Positions 35,146-44,203 of a DNA stretch of 64,000 bases are shown one piece after another. The position numbers and the translations under genes are program-made. Each line of letters opens with the position of its first letter. Within the stretch, counting starts at the first letter, position 1. The stretch is from contig CALBUB010000015.1 in the NCBI GenBank assembly GCA_937967955.1, positions 1-64,000 of the forward strand, read 5' to 3'. Source of the DNA: an uncultured Bacillota bacterium. Its GTDB lineage: Bacteria; Bacillota; Clostridia; Tissierellales; Tepidimicrobiaceae. The notes under the pieces are model-generated. The model did no database searches and was not told where the DNA came from. It saw nothing but the letters and a program-made list of their open reading frames with translations.

Positions 35146-35174
35146 TTGACAAAAGCTTTTCACCTTTATATAAT
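35146..35174 (+). promoter_or_regulatory. Perfect consensus sigma-A promoter for yceD-rpmF
   Basis: TTGACA (35146-35151) and TATAAT (35169-35174) are both exact and separated by 17 bases. Initiation near 35181 gives a ~23-base leader with the GAGGTG ribosome site. No better promoter was seen in the window. Confidence 0.85.
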
Positions 35175-35203
35175 ATTGTTTGTTAGCTCAAGAGGTGAAA
35201 AAA

Positions 35204-35716
35204 ATGAGAATAGATTTATCAGAATTACGTCAAGAGGACGTAAGTAGTATTATTCTAGAAGGCCAGATTAAAAAGGACATACTGGAAATAGCAGGAAGAA
35301 AAATACATTTTGTTGAGCCAATAAAATATGATGGGGCTGTATATAAGACGGATAATGGTGAAGTTGTACATGTGAATATAACTTACGCCTATAAGGAAAC
35401 ATGTGGCAGGTGTTTGGAACCTTTTAATAAGAAAGGAACAGCAGTTTTAACAGGTCAGCTGATTAATAAGACTAGTAATACACTGGAAGATGAAATTGAG
35501 GATGCAATTTACTATGAAGATGACAAGCTTGAACTTACAGATGATATAATTAACACCATAGCCCTATCTCTCCCAATGAAGCCTCTTTGTAGTGAAAAAT
35601 GTAAAGGTATTTGTCCTTCTTGTGGGACAAATCTTAATAGAGAAAAGTGCGACTGTGAAGTGGACGATGTAGATCCAAGATTGGCTATACTGAAAGAGTT
35701 TAAAATTGATAATTAA
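35204..35716 (+). CDS. YceD family (DUF177) protein, cysteine-rich
   Basis: YceD/DUF177 proteins sit before rpmF and are linked to 23S rRNA accumulation and L32 supply. The 170-aa product has Cys67/Cys70 ('CGRCLEPF') and a second cluster of cysteines at 129, 133, 137, 140, 149 and 151 ('CSEKCKGICPSCGTN...CDC'), very likely a zinc-binding tail. ATG 35204 with GAGGTG upstream is preferred over TTG 35180. It is 13 bases ahead of rpmF and shares its promoter. Confidence 0.9.
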   Translation: MRIDLSELRQEDVSSIILEGQIKKDILEIAGRKIHFVEPIKYDGAVYKTDNGEVVHVNITYAYKETCGRCLEPFNKKGTAVLTGQLINKTSNTLEDEIEDAIYYEDDKLELTDDIINTIALSLPMKPLCSEKCKGICPSCGTNLNREKCDCEVDDVDPRLAILKEFKIDN

Positions 35717-35729
35717 GGAGGTGTCATAG

Positions 35730-35909
35730 ATGGCAGTACCAAAACGAAAAACTTCCAAAGCAAGAAGGGATAAAAGAAGAGCATCAGCATATAGATTGGT
35801 TAAACCAACTATTACAGAATGCCCACAATGTCATGAACCAAAGCTTCCTCATAGAGTTTGCAGAGCTTGTGGATATTATAGGAATAGGGAAGTGTTAGAT
35901 GTAGAGTAA
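35730..35909 (+). CDS. rpmF: 50S ribosomal protein L32, zinc-binding form
   Basis: A 59-aa protein starting [20 protein letters not shown], the L32 signature. Cys31/Cys34 and Cys44/Cys47 form a zinc ribbon, so this, like rpmB here, is the C+ form. AAGGAGGTG precedes the ATG at 35730. A terminator follows immediately, closing the yceD-rpmF unit. Confidence 0.97.
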   Translation: MAVPKRKTSKARRDKRRASAYRLVKPTITECPQCHEPKLPHRVCRACGYYRNREVLDVE

Positions 35910-35910
35910 A

Positions 35911-35941
35911 GATAGTGAAATTTTATCACTATCTTTTTTTC
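35911..35941 (+). terminator. Terminator after rpmF
   Basis: GATAGTGA (35911-35918) pairs with TCACTATC (35926-35933), followed by seven T residues. Confidence 0.85.
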
Positions 35942-35943
35942 TA

Positions 35944-35972
35944 TTGCAATTTTAACATTTCTATACTATATT
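35944..35972 (+). promoter_or_regulatory. Putative sigma-A promoter for plsX
   Basis: TTGCAA and TATATT with 17-base spacing, just after the rpmF terminator. No FapR-like operator was recognised. Confidence 0.4.
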
Positions 35973-36013
35973 TATAACAGTAATAATTTTCAGGATTGAT
36001 TGGGAGGATAGCT

Positions 36014-37006
36014 ATGAAAATAATTGTAGACGGCATGGGGGGAGATAAGGGATATAAAGAGGTAGTTAAAGGGTGCATAGATGCAATCAATGAGCTAGGT
36101 GTTAATATATTGTTAGTAGGTCAAGAGGAAAAATTAAAGGCTGAACTAAGTAAATTTGAATATCCCCATGAAAAAATTGAAGTGCTTAATGCAGATGAAG
36201 TTATTACTAATGAGGAAGAGCCTGCTTTAGCTATTAGGAGAAAGAAGGATTCTTCTATTGTTGTGGGCCTAAAAGCCCTTTCTGTTGGTAAAGGAGATGG
36301 CTTTGTATCTGCTGGTAGTACAGGGGCTTTATTAGTAGGAGGATTACTTATAGTAAAAAGGATTAAGAGTATTGAAAGGGCAGCAATTGCAACTGTATAT
36401 CCAACATTAAAAGGCGTATCCTTACTTATTGATGCAGGAGCAAATGTAGATTGTAAACCGGAATATCTATTACAATTTGCAGTAATGGGTTCCATTTATT
36501 GTGAAAAGATTTTAGGTAAAAAATCTCCTAAAATAGGTTTGGTAAACATAGGTGTTGAAGAAGGAAAAGGTAATACTTTGGTTAAAGAAACCTATAAGCT
36601 ATTACAGGAAGCCAATTTAAACTTTGTTGGCAATGTTGAAGCCAGAGACCTGCCCAATGGTGTTGCAGATGTAATAGTTAGTGATGGTTTTGTTGGCAAT
36701 GTAGTTTTAAAGCTTACTGAAGGAATGGCCATGTCAATCTTTTCAAGATTAAAGGAAGAGATAAATAAATCCCATATATCCAAATTAGGGGCTTTAATGT
36801 TAAAACCACAGTTAAAGTCCTTTGTAAGGCTGATGGATTATAGAGAATATGGAGGAGCTCCTTTATTAGGCTTAAAGAAACCTGTTGTTAAGGCTCATGG
36901 TAGCTCCGATTCTTTAGCTATAAAGAACGCTATAAGGCAAGTAAAAAATTTTGTTGAAAAAGATGTTATAAATTTAATTGAAGAAGATATAAATAAAAAT
37001 ACATAG
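36014..37006 (+). CDS. plsX: Phosphate acyltransferase PlsX
   Basis: Makes acyl-phosphate from acyl-ACP for glycerophospholipid synthesis by PlsY. Motifs 'IIVDGMGGDKGYKEVVKG', 'GLKALSVGKGDGFVSAGSTGALLVGG', 'GANVDCKPEYLLQFAVMG' and 'LGLKKPVVKAHGSSDS' are standard. It is 330 aa. ATG 36014 has GGGAGG upstream, so TTG 35996 is not needed. It is followed by acpP without fabD or fabG, which lie between them in Bacillus. With fakA at 26 kb it joins the exogenous fatty-acid route. Confidence 0.95.
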   Translation: MKIIVDGMGGDKGYKEVVKGCIDAINELGVNILLVGQEEKLKAELSKFEYPHEKIEVLNADEVITNEEEPALAIRRKKDSSIVVGLKALSVGKGDGFVSAGSTGALLVGGLLIVKRIKSIERAAIATVYPTLKGVSLLIDAGANVDCKPEYLLQFAVMGSIYCEKILGKKSPKIGLVNIGVEEGKGNTLVKETYKLLQEANLNFVGNVEARDLPNGVADVIVSDGFVGNVVLKLTEGMAMSIFSRLKEEINKSHISKLGALMLKPQLKSFVRLMDYREYGGAPLLGLKKPVVKAHGSSDSLAIKNAIRQVKNFVEKDVINLIEEDINKNT

Positions 37007-37034
37007 TATATAAAATAACGGAGGTGCACTATAG

Positions 37035-37268
37035 ATGGTATTTGAGAAGATAAAAAAATTGATTTCTGACCAATTTGGAATTGATGAAGATAGTATAGAA
37101 ATGGAGACTTCTTTTAAAGACGATTTAAATGCTGATTCATTAGATATAGTAGAGTTAGTTATGGCCATAGAAGATGAGTTCGATTTACAAGTAGCAGATG
37201 AAGAAGTAGAGAATATTCAAACAGTAGGAGATGCTGTTAACTATATTAATGAAATATTAAATGAATAA
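37035..37268 (+). CDS. acpP: Acyl carrier protein
   Basis: A small acidic carrier of 77 aa. The phosphopantetheine attachment site is Ser35 in '[19 protein letters not shown]'. GGAGGTG lies upstream, with a rather long spacing of ~10 bases to the ATG. It sits between plsX and rnc as in most Firmicutes. Confidence 0.97.
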   Translation: MVFEKIKKLISDQFGIDEDSIEMETSFKDDLNADSLDIVELVMAIEDEFDLQVADEEVENIQTVGDAVNYINEILNE

Positions 37269-37310
37269 GTTTTATAACACTTGTTTATCTATTCTTTTGG
37301 AGGTAATAAT

Positions 37311-38033
37311 GTGGACATATCCCCTAAGAGACTTGAAAGCTTAAGTCAATTACAAAATACAATAGATTATAAATTTAAGGATCTAAATTTGTTAAACACT
37401 TCCCTGTGCCATAGTTCTTATGCCAATGAAAACAAAAACAAAGGCATTGAGAGCAATGAAAGATTAGAATTTTTGGGAGATGTGGTAGTAGATTTAGTCG
37501 TTAGTGACTATCTTTATAAACGCTTTTCCCATTATCCTGAAGGACAACTTACCAAAATTAGAGCATCAATTGTTTGTGAACCATCTTTAGCTTATGCAGC
37601 TAGGAAGATAAGTTTAGGCGATTATTTACTGCTAGGTAAAGGTGAAGCCCTTTCTGGAGGCAGGGATAGGGATTCCATACTTGCAGATGCTTTTGAAGCC
37701 TTAGCTGCAGCAATATATTTAGATGGTGGTTATGCAACCGTTAAAGATGTTTTAATAAGAAATTTTGAACAGGATATAATCCATGCAATTCATAAAGGGG
37801 AATTATTTATAGATTATAAAACCGAATTACAGGAATTATTACAAAGAAAATCTAAAGTTAAAGTAGAGTATAAAGTAGCTAAGGAAGTAGGTCCTGATCA
37901 TAATAAGAAATTTTTTGTTGATTTGATTGTGGAAGATAAAATAATAGGTGAAGGTGTTGGTAAGAGTAAAAAAGAAGCAGAACAAAATGCTGCAAAAAAT
38001 GTATTAATGAAATTGGGTGAAAAAGATGAGTAA
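37311..38033 (+). CDS. rnc: Ribonuclease III
   Basis: Cleaves double-stranded RNA, including rRNA precursors. The catalytic signature 'NERLEFLGDVVVDLVVS' and 'DAFEALAAAIYLDGG' are in the N-terminal domain (~1-160), and a dsRNA-binding domain occupies ~165-236 ('DYKTELQELLQRKSKVKVEYKV', 'GVGKSKKEAEQNAAKNVL'). GTG at 37311 is chosen because GGAGGT is 7 bases upstream; 240 aa. It overlaps the next gene by 8 bases. Confidence 0.95.
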   Translation: MDISPKRLESLSQLQNTIDYKFKDLNLLNTSLCHSSYANENKNKGIESNERLEFLGDVVVDLVVSDYLYKRFSHYPEGQLTKIRASIVCEPSLAYAARKISLGDYLLLGKGEALSGGRDRDSILADAFEALAAAIYLDGGYATVKDVLIRNFEQDIIHAIHKGELFIDYKTELQELLQRKSKVKVEYKVAKEVGPDHNKKFFVDLIVEDKIIGEGVGKSKKEAEQNAAKNVLMKLGEKDE

Positions 38034-39108
38034 GGATTACTACATAGTCCCAATATTTGTACCCCATTTTGGCTGTCCTCATGATTGTGTTTTTTGTAAT
38101 CAGAAAAGAATAACAGGAATTTCTACAGATGTTACCCAAGCTTATGTAAAAAGGACCATTGATGAATATTTAGCTACTTTTCCTAAAAGGAAAATTGTAG
38201 TTGAAGTTGCCTTTTATGGTGGCAGTTTTACAGGTATCCCTCTAGATATACAAAAGAAACTTTTGCAAGTACCTCTTGAGTATAAAAACAAAGGCTTAAT
38301 TGACGCAATTAGGTTATCTACAAGACCAGACTATATAAATGAGACTATATTAGAGCTACTTAAGGAATATAAGGTGGATACAATTGAATTAGGTGTACAA
38401 TCTTTAAATGACCAAGTGCTCTTCAATAGTGGTAGGGGCCATAATAGCGAACAAGTTTATATGGCCTCTAAACTAATTAAAGCATATAATTTTAATTTAG
38501 GCTTGCAAATGATGCTTGGTTTGCCAGGTGATAGCAGAGAGAAAGCTATCTATACAGCAAAAGAATTTATAAAGTTAAAGCCCTATTGTGTAAGAATTTA
38601 TCCAACATTAGTAATAAAGGATACCTATTTAGAAAAAATGTATTATAAAAACACCTATAAACCCCTTACATTAGAAGAAGCAATGGATATATCAACAGAG
38701 CTAATTATGTTATTTGAATATAATGATATCAATGTTATAAGAGTTGGTCTGCAGCCTACTGAAAATATAAATTTTGGGAAAGATGTAATTGCAGGTCCTT
38801 TCCATCCTTCCTTTCGCCAATTAGTAGAGTCAAACAAATATAAAATCCTCCTTGAGAAAGTTTTGGATAGCTTCATGGACAACTATTCTGGAATGGATTT
38901 AATTATAAATATTAATCAAAAAAGCATATCGAATTTAGTAGGCCAAAAATCTTCTAATATTAAATATTTTAAAGAAAAGTATAAATTAAAAAATATAAAA
39001 GTATATAGGAAAGACCTTCCTATGGAAATGGTTGAATTGGCCATAGGAAATAATGTTTATAAGCTTAACCTTAAAGAATTAATCGAAGATTATATAAAAC
39101 AAATTTAA
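38026..39108 (+). CDS. Radical SAM protein, Elp3-like
   Basis: A 360-aa radical SAM protein with the cluster cysteines Cys17, Cys21 and Cys24 ('GCPHDCVFCNQKRITG'), 'EVAFYGGSFTGI' and 'IELGVQSLNDQVLFNSGRGH', as in the Elp3/COG1243 group. It lacks the C-terminal acetyltransferase domain of true Elp3, so it is not itself an elongator-type tRNA acetyltransferase; the substrate is unknown. ATG 38026 overlaps the rnc stop, with GGGTGA upstream. It is commonly found between rnc and smc in Clostridia but not in Bacillus. Its conserved place hints at an RNA-modification role, by context only. Confidence 0.85.
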   Translation: MSKDYYIVPIFVPHFGCPHDCVFCNQKRITGISTDVTQAYVKRTIDEYLATFPKRKIVVEVAFYGGSFTGIPLDIQKKLLQVPLEYKNKGLIDAIRLSTRPDYINETILELLKEYKVDTIELGVQSLNDQVLFNSGRGHNSEQVYMASKLIKAYNFNLGLQMMLGLPGDSREKAIYTAKEFIKLKPYCVRIYPTLVIKDTYLEKMYYKNTYKPLTLEEAMDISTELIMLFEYNDINVIRVGLQPTENINFGKDVIAGPFHPSFRQLVESNKYKILLEKVLDSFMDNYSGMDLIININQKSISNLVGQKSSNIKYFKEKYKLKNIKVYRKDLPMEMVELAIGNNVYKLNLKELIEDYIKQI

Positions 39109-39129
39109 TGCTATTAAAGGGTGATTAGT

Positions 39130-42100
39130 TTGCATCTGAAGAAAGTATGCATACAGGGTTTTAAATCCTTTGCTGATAGAACAGAAATAGAATTTAAAGA
39201 AGGAATTACAGCCATAGTTGGACCTAACGGAAGTGGTAAGAGCAATGTGTCTGATGCTATAAGGTGGGTGTTGGGAGAGCAGAGTGTAAAAGTATTAAGG
39301 GGTAATAAGATGGAGGATGTTATATTTTCAGGAACTGAAACTAGAAAGGCTCTAGGCTATGCTGAGGTTACCATAGTATTTGATAATAGGGATGGTAGTA
39401 TACCTATAGATTATCAAGAAGTAGCTGTTACCAGAAGGATGTTTCGCTCAGGTGAGAGTGAGTACTATATAAATAAGAATTCATGTAGATTAAAAGATGT
39501 TAGAGAACTATTTATGGATACTGGTATAGGTAAAGATGGCTATTCAATTATCGGACAAGGCAGGATAGATGAAATACTTAGCACTAAACCTGAGGATAGG
39601 AGAAATATATTTGAAGAAGCGGCAGGAATAATTAAATATAAAGCCAAAAAAGCTGAAGCTGAAAAAAAGCTTGAGAGCACTAATAGTAATTTAATAAGGA
39701 TAAAGGATATAATTTTAGAATTACAAAAGCAACATGACAGTTTGAAGGAACAAGCTAATAAAGCAAGAATCTTTTTAGACCTTTCTAAAAAGGTTAAAGA
39801 AGTAGAAATAAATTTGTTAATTAGAGAAATTGAGGCATTAAGAGAAGAAATAGATAATATTAAAGGCCAAAAGGAAAAAGTGGAAGAAAACTTAAATCTT
39901 TTACTTACACAGAGAAAAAAACTTGAAGATGAATTAAATACATTAAAAGAGAATATAAACCATAAAAATCAAATCTATGAAGCAGTTGAAAAAAGAAGGG
40001 AAGAGATATTAAGCACCATAAATGATAAAAAAAATCAGCTTATCTTATTAGAAGAAAATATAAAGTTTTATAATAAGGACATGGAAAGGCTTAATCGTGA
40101 ACTGGAAGATTTAAATCAGAAATTAATAAAGTTAAGAAGTGATAATGAATACTTATTAGAGGTTAGTGCAACAAGAGAAGAGGAATTAAGCTTAAATAGA
40201 GAAGATTTTTTACAAAGAAATAATAGAGTTAAAAAATTAAATGAAAAAATAAGCTTAACTGAAGGGAAACTGCAAGATGGCAAAAATAGGCTTGTAGATC
40301 TATACAATTTGGCAGCTGAAAAAAGGAGCAAGTTAAATGGAATTCTTAGCTTTAAAGATAATATTTCTAATAGAATAAGGGAAATAGAAAATGAAATAGA
40401 TATACTTTTAGAGAAGATGGAAGAAAGCTATAAATATGTAGGCCAGTTGGAGAAAGAGGAAGAAGAAAAGAATAAACTCATAATTGAGGAAAATAAATAC
40501 TTGACTAATTTAACCTTGGAAGAAAAAAGCCTTCAAGAAAAACTTGAAGAGATATATGAGGAAATACAGCAAAACAAGGCTGATCTTCAAAGCAACATTG
40601 CCAACTTCAACATGTTAAAGAATATGGAAGATGGCTATGAAGGTTATTACAAAGGCGTTAAAAATCTTATGTTAGCCTATAAAAAAGATAATAGATTAAA
40701 GGATAGGCTAATAGGCCTTGTAGCAGAACTCATTAGAACAGATGAAAAATATGAAAAGGCCATCGAAGTAGCTTTAGGTGGAAGTTTACAAAATATAGTA
40801 ACAAAGAATGAAGAGGATGCAAAATATATTATTAATTATTTAAGGGAGAAGAAACTAGGTCGAGTTACCCTTTTACCTCTTACTAATGTAAAGGGAAGTC
40901 CTATATACATAAATAAGGAGGATAGGGAAAAGTACAATATTTTAGGTTTAGGCTCTGAACTAGTTTTTTTTGATAATAAATTTAAGAATATAGTTGAGTA
41001 TCTTTTGGGAAGAACCATAGTAGTGAACAACCTAGATGCTGCAACTAAAGTAGCAAGGAAATTTAATTACTCTTACAAAGTGGTTACTTTGGAAGGGGAT
41101 ATTGTAAATCCTGGTGGCTCTATGACAGGAGGCAGCTTGCCAAAGATTAATAACAATCTATTAAATAGAAAGCATAGGCTGGAAAAGATAAAGGAAGAAA
41201 TAAATAGCTTATTTAAAAAACAAGAGGAGCTAGAACAGGAAAAGGCAACATTACAGTCCATGTTAGAAAAGCATTCTGTAAAAATAAAGGAGCTGGAGAA
41301 AAAGCTTCATAATATTAATATAGATGTTGTTAAAATTGAAAATGAAAAGAATAAACATTTATTAGAAATAGATAGAAGCAAGGAAACAATAGAAAAGTTG
41401 AGAAGGGAAAAGGAGCAATTAAGTTTAGAACTAAATTCAATAAACCAAGATGAGAGAAAAATAGAGGATGAAATAAGCTCTATTAACCAGCAAATAGAAT
41501 TATTAAAGGAAGAAATTGAAAAATTAACGAAAAAATATGAAGAAGATAAAGAGCTTTTACAAAAAGAACTAGATGAGGTTACCGATTTTAAAATACAGCT
41601 AAATTTAATGGAAAATAAAATATTAGACAGTAAAGAAAGATTGACCCAAATAGAGGCTGAAATAGAGGAAACCACAAGTGGAATATTCAAGAAAAGAGAT
41701 GAAATAAATAGTATAAAAGAAAGTGTAAATATTGTATCTAATAATATTTTTCAGACCAAAAATCAAATTGATGAATTAGAAGATAAAAAAGCTAAGCTGG
41801 ATGCAGAACTTACTGAAATAAAAGCTCAAAGAGATAATATAATGGAGGCTTTTTATCAGATACAGGGTAATCTAATGGAAATTAACGAAAATATCAGTAT
41901 TTTAGAAAAGGAGCTAAATAGATGGAATATTAAAGAAACAAGATGCAATATGAATTTGGATAATATATATGCTAGATTATTAGAAGAATATGGATTGGAT
42001 TACGAAAAGGCAAAAGAGTTTTGGCATCCTATAGATAATATAGATACTGTTAAGAAAGAACTTTCAAAACTTAAGGATAAAATAAAGCAGTTGGGAAATG

Positions 42101-42708
42101 TAAATCTTAATTCTATTGAAGAGTATAAGGCTATTAGAGAAAGATTAGACTTTATAAAGAAGCAACATGATGATTTAATGATGGCTAAAGAGGATTTAGA
42201 AAAAGTAATTAAAGATATGGAAGAAGAGATGAAAGTCCAATTTATAAACAGCTTTAATTCTATAAATAAAGAGTTCAATAATGTATTTTCTAAGTTATTT
42301 AATGGAGGAAAAGCAAGTTTAGAACTGGAAGACGAAAAAGATGTGTTAAATTGTGGTATAGAGATTAAGGCCCAGCCTCCAGGTAGAAAATTACAGACTT
42401 TAAACCTTCTTTCTGGGGGAGAAAAGTCTTTAACTGCAGTAGCTTTATTATTTGCCATAATGAATATAAAGCCGGCACCTTTTTGTATTTTAGATGAGAT
42501 AGATGCAGCTTTAGATGATGCTAATATAGATAAATATGCTGAATACCTAAAAAATCTTGCCAAAGATACCCAATTTATAGTAATAACCCACAGGAAAGGT
42601 ACCATGGAAGCAGCCAATGTTCTATATGGGGTTACAATGGAGGAAGAAGGTGTTAGCAAAGTACTGTCAGTAAAGCTTACTGATGCCCTAGGTGAAAAAG
42701 CTAGTTAA
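39130..42708 (+). CDS. smc: Chromosome segregation ATPase SMC
   Basis: SMC compacts and resolves chromosomes with ScpAB (not in this window). The 1192-aa protein has Walker A 'GPNGSGKSN' at residues 31-38, a first coiled coil (~165-490), the hinge (~505-670, with 'GGSLQNIVT' and 'LEGDIVNPGGSMTGGS'), a second coiled coil (~680-1000), signature 'LNLLSGGEKSLTAVALLFA' near 1094 and Walker B 'PFCILDEIDAALDD'. TTG at 39130 with GGGTGAT upstream is preferred to GTG 39121. It is followed by ftsY after 12 bases. Confidence 0.96.
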   Translation: MHLKKVCIQGFKSFADRTEIEFKEGITAIVGPNGSGKSNVSDAIRWVLGEQSVKVLRGNKMEDVIFSGTETRKALGYAEVTIVFDNRDGSIPIDYQEVAVTRRMFRSGESEYYINKNSCRLKDVRELFMDTGIGKDGYSIIGQGRIDEILSTKPEDRRNIFEEAAGIIKYKAKKAEAEKKLESTNSNLIRIKDIILELQKQHDSLKEQANKARIFLDLSKKVKEVEINLLIREIEALREEIDNIKGQKEKVEENLNLLLTQRKKLEDELNTLKENINHKNQIYEAVEKRREEILSTINDKKNQLILLEENIKFYNKDMERLNRELEDLNQKLIKLRSDNEYLLEVSATREEELSLNREDFLQRNNRVKKLNEKISLTEGKLQDGKNRLVDLYNLAAEKRSKLNGILSFKDNISNRIREIENEIDILLEKMEESYKYVGQLEKEEEEKNKLIIEENKYLTNLTLEEKSLQEKLEEIYEEIQQNKADLQSNIANFNMLKNMEDGYEGYYKGVKNLMLAYKKDNRLKDRLIGLVAELIRTDEKYEKAIEVALGGSLQNIVTKNEEDAKYIINYLREKKLGRVTLLPLTNVKGSPIYINKEDREKYNILGLGSELVFFDNKFKNIVEYLLGRTIVVNNLDAATKVARKFNYSYKVVTLEGDIVNPGGSMTGGSLPKINNNLLNRKHRLEKIKEEINSLFKKQEELEQEKATLQSMLEKHSVKIKELEKKLHNINIDVVKIENEKNKHLLEIDRSKETIEKLRREKEQLSLELNSINQDERKIEDEISSINQQIELLKEEIEKLTKKYEEDKELLQKELDEVTDFKIQLNLMENKILDSKERLTQIEAEIEETTSGIFKKRDEINSIKESVNIVSNNIFQTKNQIDELEDKKAKLDAELTEIKAQRDNIMEAFYQIQGNLMEINENISILEKELNRWNIKETRCNMNLDNIYARLLEEYGLDYEKAKEFWHPIDNIDTVKKELSKLKDKIKQLGNVNLNSIEEYKAIRERLDFIKKQHDDLMMAKEDLEKVIKDMEEEMKVQFINSFNSINKEFNNVFSKLFNGGKASLELEDEKDVLNCGIEIKAQPPGRKLQTLNLLSGGEKSLTAVALLFAIMNIKPAPFCILDEIDAALDDANIDKYAEYLKNLAKDTQFIVITHRKGTMEAANVLYGVTMEEEGVSKVLSVKLTDALGEKAS

Positions 42709-42720
42709 GGAGGAAAGATA

Positions 42721-43731
42721 ATGTTTAAAAACTTGTTTAATAGGGATAAAAAAGCTGTAAAAAACACCAGTGAAGAAGAAAAGATTATTGATAAAACAGC
42801 AGAGGAAGAAAAAAGCCCTAGCCTATTTGAAAGACTAAAAGCTGGCCTTAATAAGACGAGAAAAGGAATGACAGAAAGAATCGATGCGGTGTTGAAGTCC
42901 TATGGAAAGATTGATGATGAATTATTCGATGAACTAGAAGAAATACTTGTAACTGCTGATGTGGGAATAAATACTACAATGGAAATTATAGATCGACTAA
43001 GAGACAGGGTTAAGGAGAAAAAAGTTTCCGAACCAGATAAAGTAAAAGAATTGTTAAAAGAACAGATAAAAGAGAGCATGACAGAAGCTATTGAAGATAA
43101 TAGTTTAAATGTGGACAAATCACCCTCAGTCATATTGGTTGTTGGAGTTAACGGAGTTGGAAAAACTACTACCATAGGAAAACTAGCCTATAAACTTAAA
43201 AACAGTGGAAAAAAGGTAATAGTTGCAGCTGGTGATACTTTTAGGGCTGCTGCTATTGAACAATTGGAAGAATGGAGTATAAGAGCAAATACTGAAATAA
43301 TAAAACATCAGGAAGGAGCTGACCCAGCAGCAGTAATATATGATGGTATTCAGGCTGCTAAAGCAAGAAAAGCCGACGTACTTATCTGCGATACTGCTGG
43401 CAGACTTCATAATAAGAAAAACTTAATGAATGAACTGAATAAAATATTTAGGGTTGTGGATAAGGAGTTTTCTGAGGCTAATAAAGAGGTTTTACTAGTA
43501 TTAGATGCTACTACTGGCCAGAATGCAATTAATCAAGCAAAACATTTTAAAGAAGTTTGCGACATAACGGGTGTAGCTTTAACTAAGCTTGATGGGACTG
43601 CTAAAGGGGGAATAGTAATAGCCCTACAAGCAGAGTTAAAGCTTCCAATTAAGCTAGTAGGTGTGGGAGAAGGTATAGAAGATCTTCAAGAGTTTAATAT
43701 AGACGATTTTGTTGAAGCCCTATTTAATTAG
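42721..43731 (+). CDS. ftsY: Signal recognition particle receptor FtsY
   Basis: FtsY is the membrane receptor for the SRP-ribosome complex. A short acidic/basic A region (residues ~1-45) precedes the N domain and the GTPase G domain: 'GVNGVGKTTTIGKLAY' at ~142, 'DTFRAAAIEQLEEW', 'DTAGRLHNKKNLMNEL', 'TKLDGTAKGG' and 'GVGEGIEDLQEF'. It is 336 aa. AAGGAGG precedes the ATG. With ylxM and ffh it makes the SRP locus. Confidence 0.96.
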   Translation: MFKNLFNRDKKAVKNTSEEEKIIDKTAEEEKSPSLFERLKAGLNKTRKGMTERIDAVLKSYGKIDDELFDELEEILVTADVGINTTMEIIDRLRDRVKEKKVSEPDKVKELLKEQIKESMTEAIEDNSLNVDKSPSVILVVGVNGVGKTTTIGKLAYKLKNSGKKVIVAAGDTFRAAAIEQLEEWSIRANTEIIKHQEGADPAAVIYDGIQAAKARKADVLICDTAGRLHNKKNLMNELNKIFRVVDKEFSEANKEVLLVLDATTGQNAINQAKHFKEVCDITGVALTKLDGTAKGGIVIALQAELKLPIKLVGVGEGIEDLQEFNIDDFVEALFN

Positions 43732-43743
43732 TTGAAATAATTA

Positions 43744-43772
43744 TTGACAAGTACATGTAATTATAATAAAAT
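43744..43772 (+). promoter_or_regulatory. Sigma-A promoter for ylxM-ffh, embedded in a terminator stem
   Basis: A perfect TTGACA, 17 bases, then TAAAAT. The -10 overlaps the 5' arm of the hairpin at 43768-43808, and initiation near 43779 would fall inside that arm. Confidence 0.6.
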
Positions 43773-43809
43773 AGTACTGTCAAGCTAATAGCTTGACAGT
43801 ACTATTTTA
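43768..43809 (+). terminator. Strong terminator after ftsY
   Basis: A perfect 19-bp inverted repeat (AAAATAGTACTGTCAAGCT and its complement) with an AAT loop and a TTTT end. It lies in the ftsY-ylxM gap and overlaps the ylxM promoter. Confidence 0.7.
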
Positions 43810-43819
43810 TGGTGATAAA

Positions 43820-44203
43820 ATGGTTAAAAAATTAGTTGAGGTGGCAATTTTGTTTGATTTTTATGGGAAACTGTTAAGTGAAAAACAGTGTACAGTTGTA
43901 GATCTATATTATAATTATGATCTTTCTTTAGCTGAAATTGGGGAAGAATTAGGTATTAGCAGGCAAGGAGTATACGACATTTTAAAGAGAGCAGAAGAAA
44001 ATTTATATCAATATGAAGAAACACTGCAACTTGTCCATAGATTTTATAATAATAAAAAAGAGCTCAAATATATACAGGGGCTAGTTTTAGAAATTGAAGA
44101 AGAATGTAAAGGTGGTAATATAGAAAATATTGCTGAAAAGGTCCACAAGCTAAAGAAGGCATTAGGAAGAATAATTGGTGATAACCAGGAGGTTGTTAAT
44201 TAA
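43820..44203 (+). CDS. ylxM: YlxM/p13 family SRP-associated putative DNA-binding protein
   Basis: A 127-aa protein with a sigma-70 region 4-like helix-turn-helix ('LSLAEIGEELGISRQGVYDILKRAEENL', residues ~36-65). YlxM is associated with the SRP and modulates its GTPases in some bacteria. ATG 43820 has GGTGAT 4-9 bases upstream. Its stop overlaps the ffh start in TAATG. The order ftsY-ylxM-ffh is the same as in Bacillus. Confidence 0.92.
   Translation: MVKKLVEVAILFDFYGKLLSEKQCTVVDLYYNYDLSLAEIGEELGISRQGVYDILKRAEENLYQYEETLQLVHRFYNNKKELKYIQGLVLEIEEECKGGNIENIAEKVHKLKKALGRIIGDNQEVVN

Noticed and set aside
42000..42659. Long minus-strand open frame (219 codons) opposite smc
   Set aside because: It lies wholly inside the smc coding sequence, has serine/phenylalanine-rich composition typical of antisense to lysine/glutamate-rich coiled coil, and has no good ribosome site.
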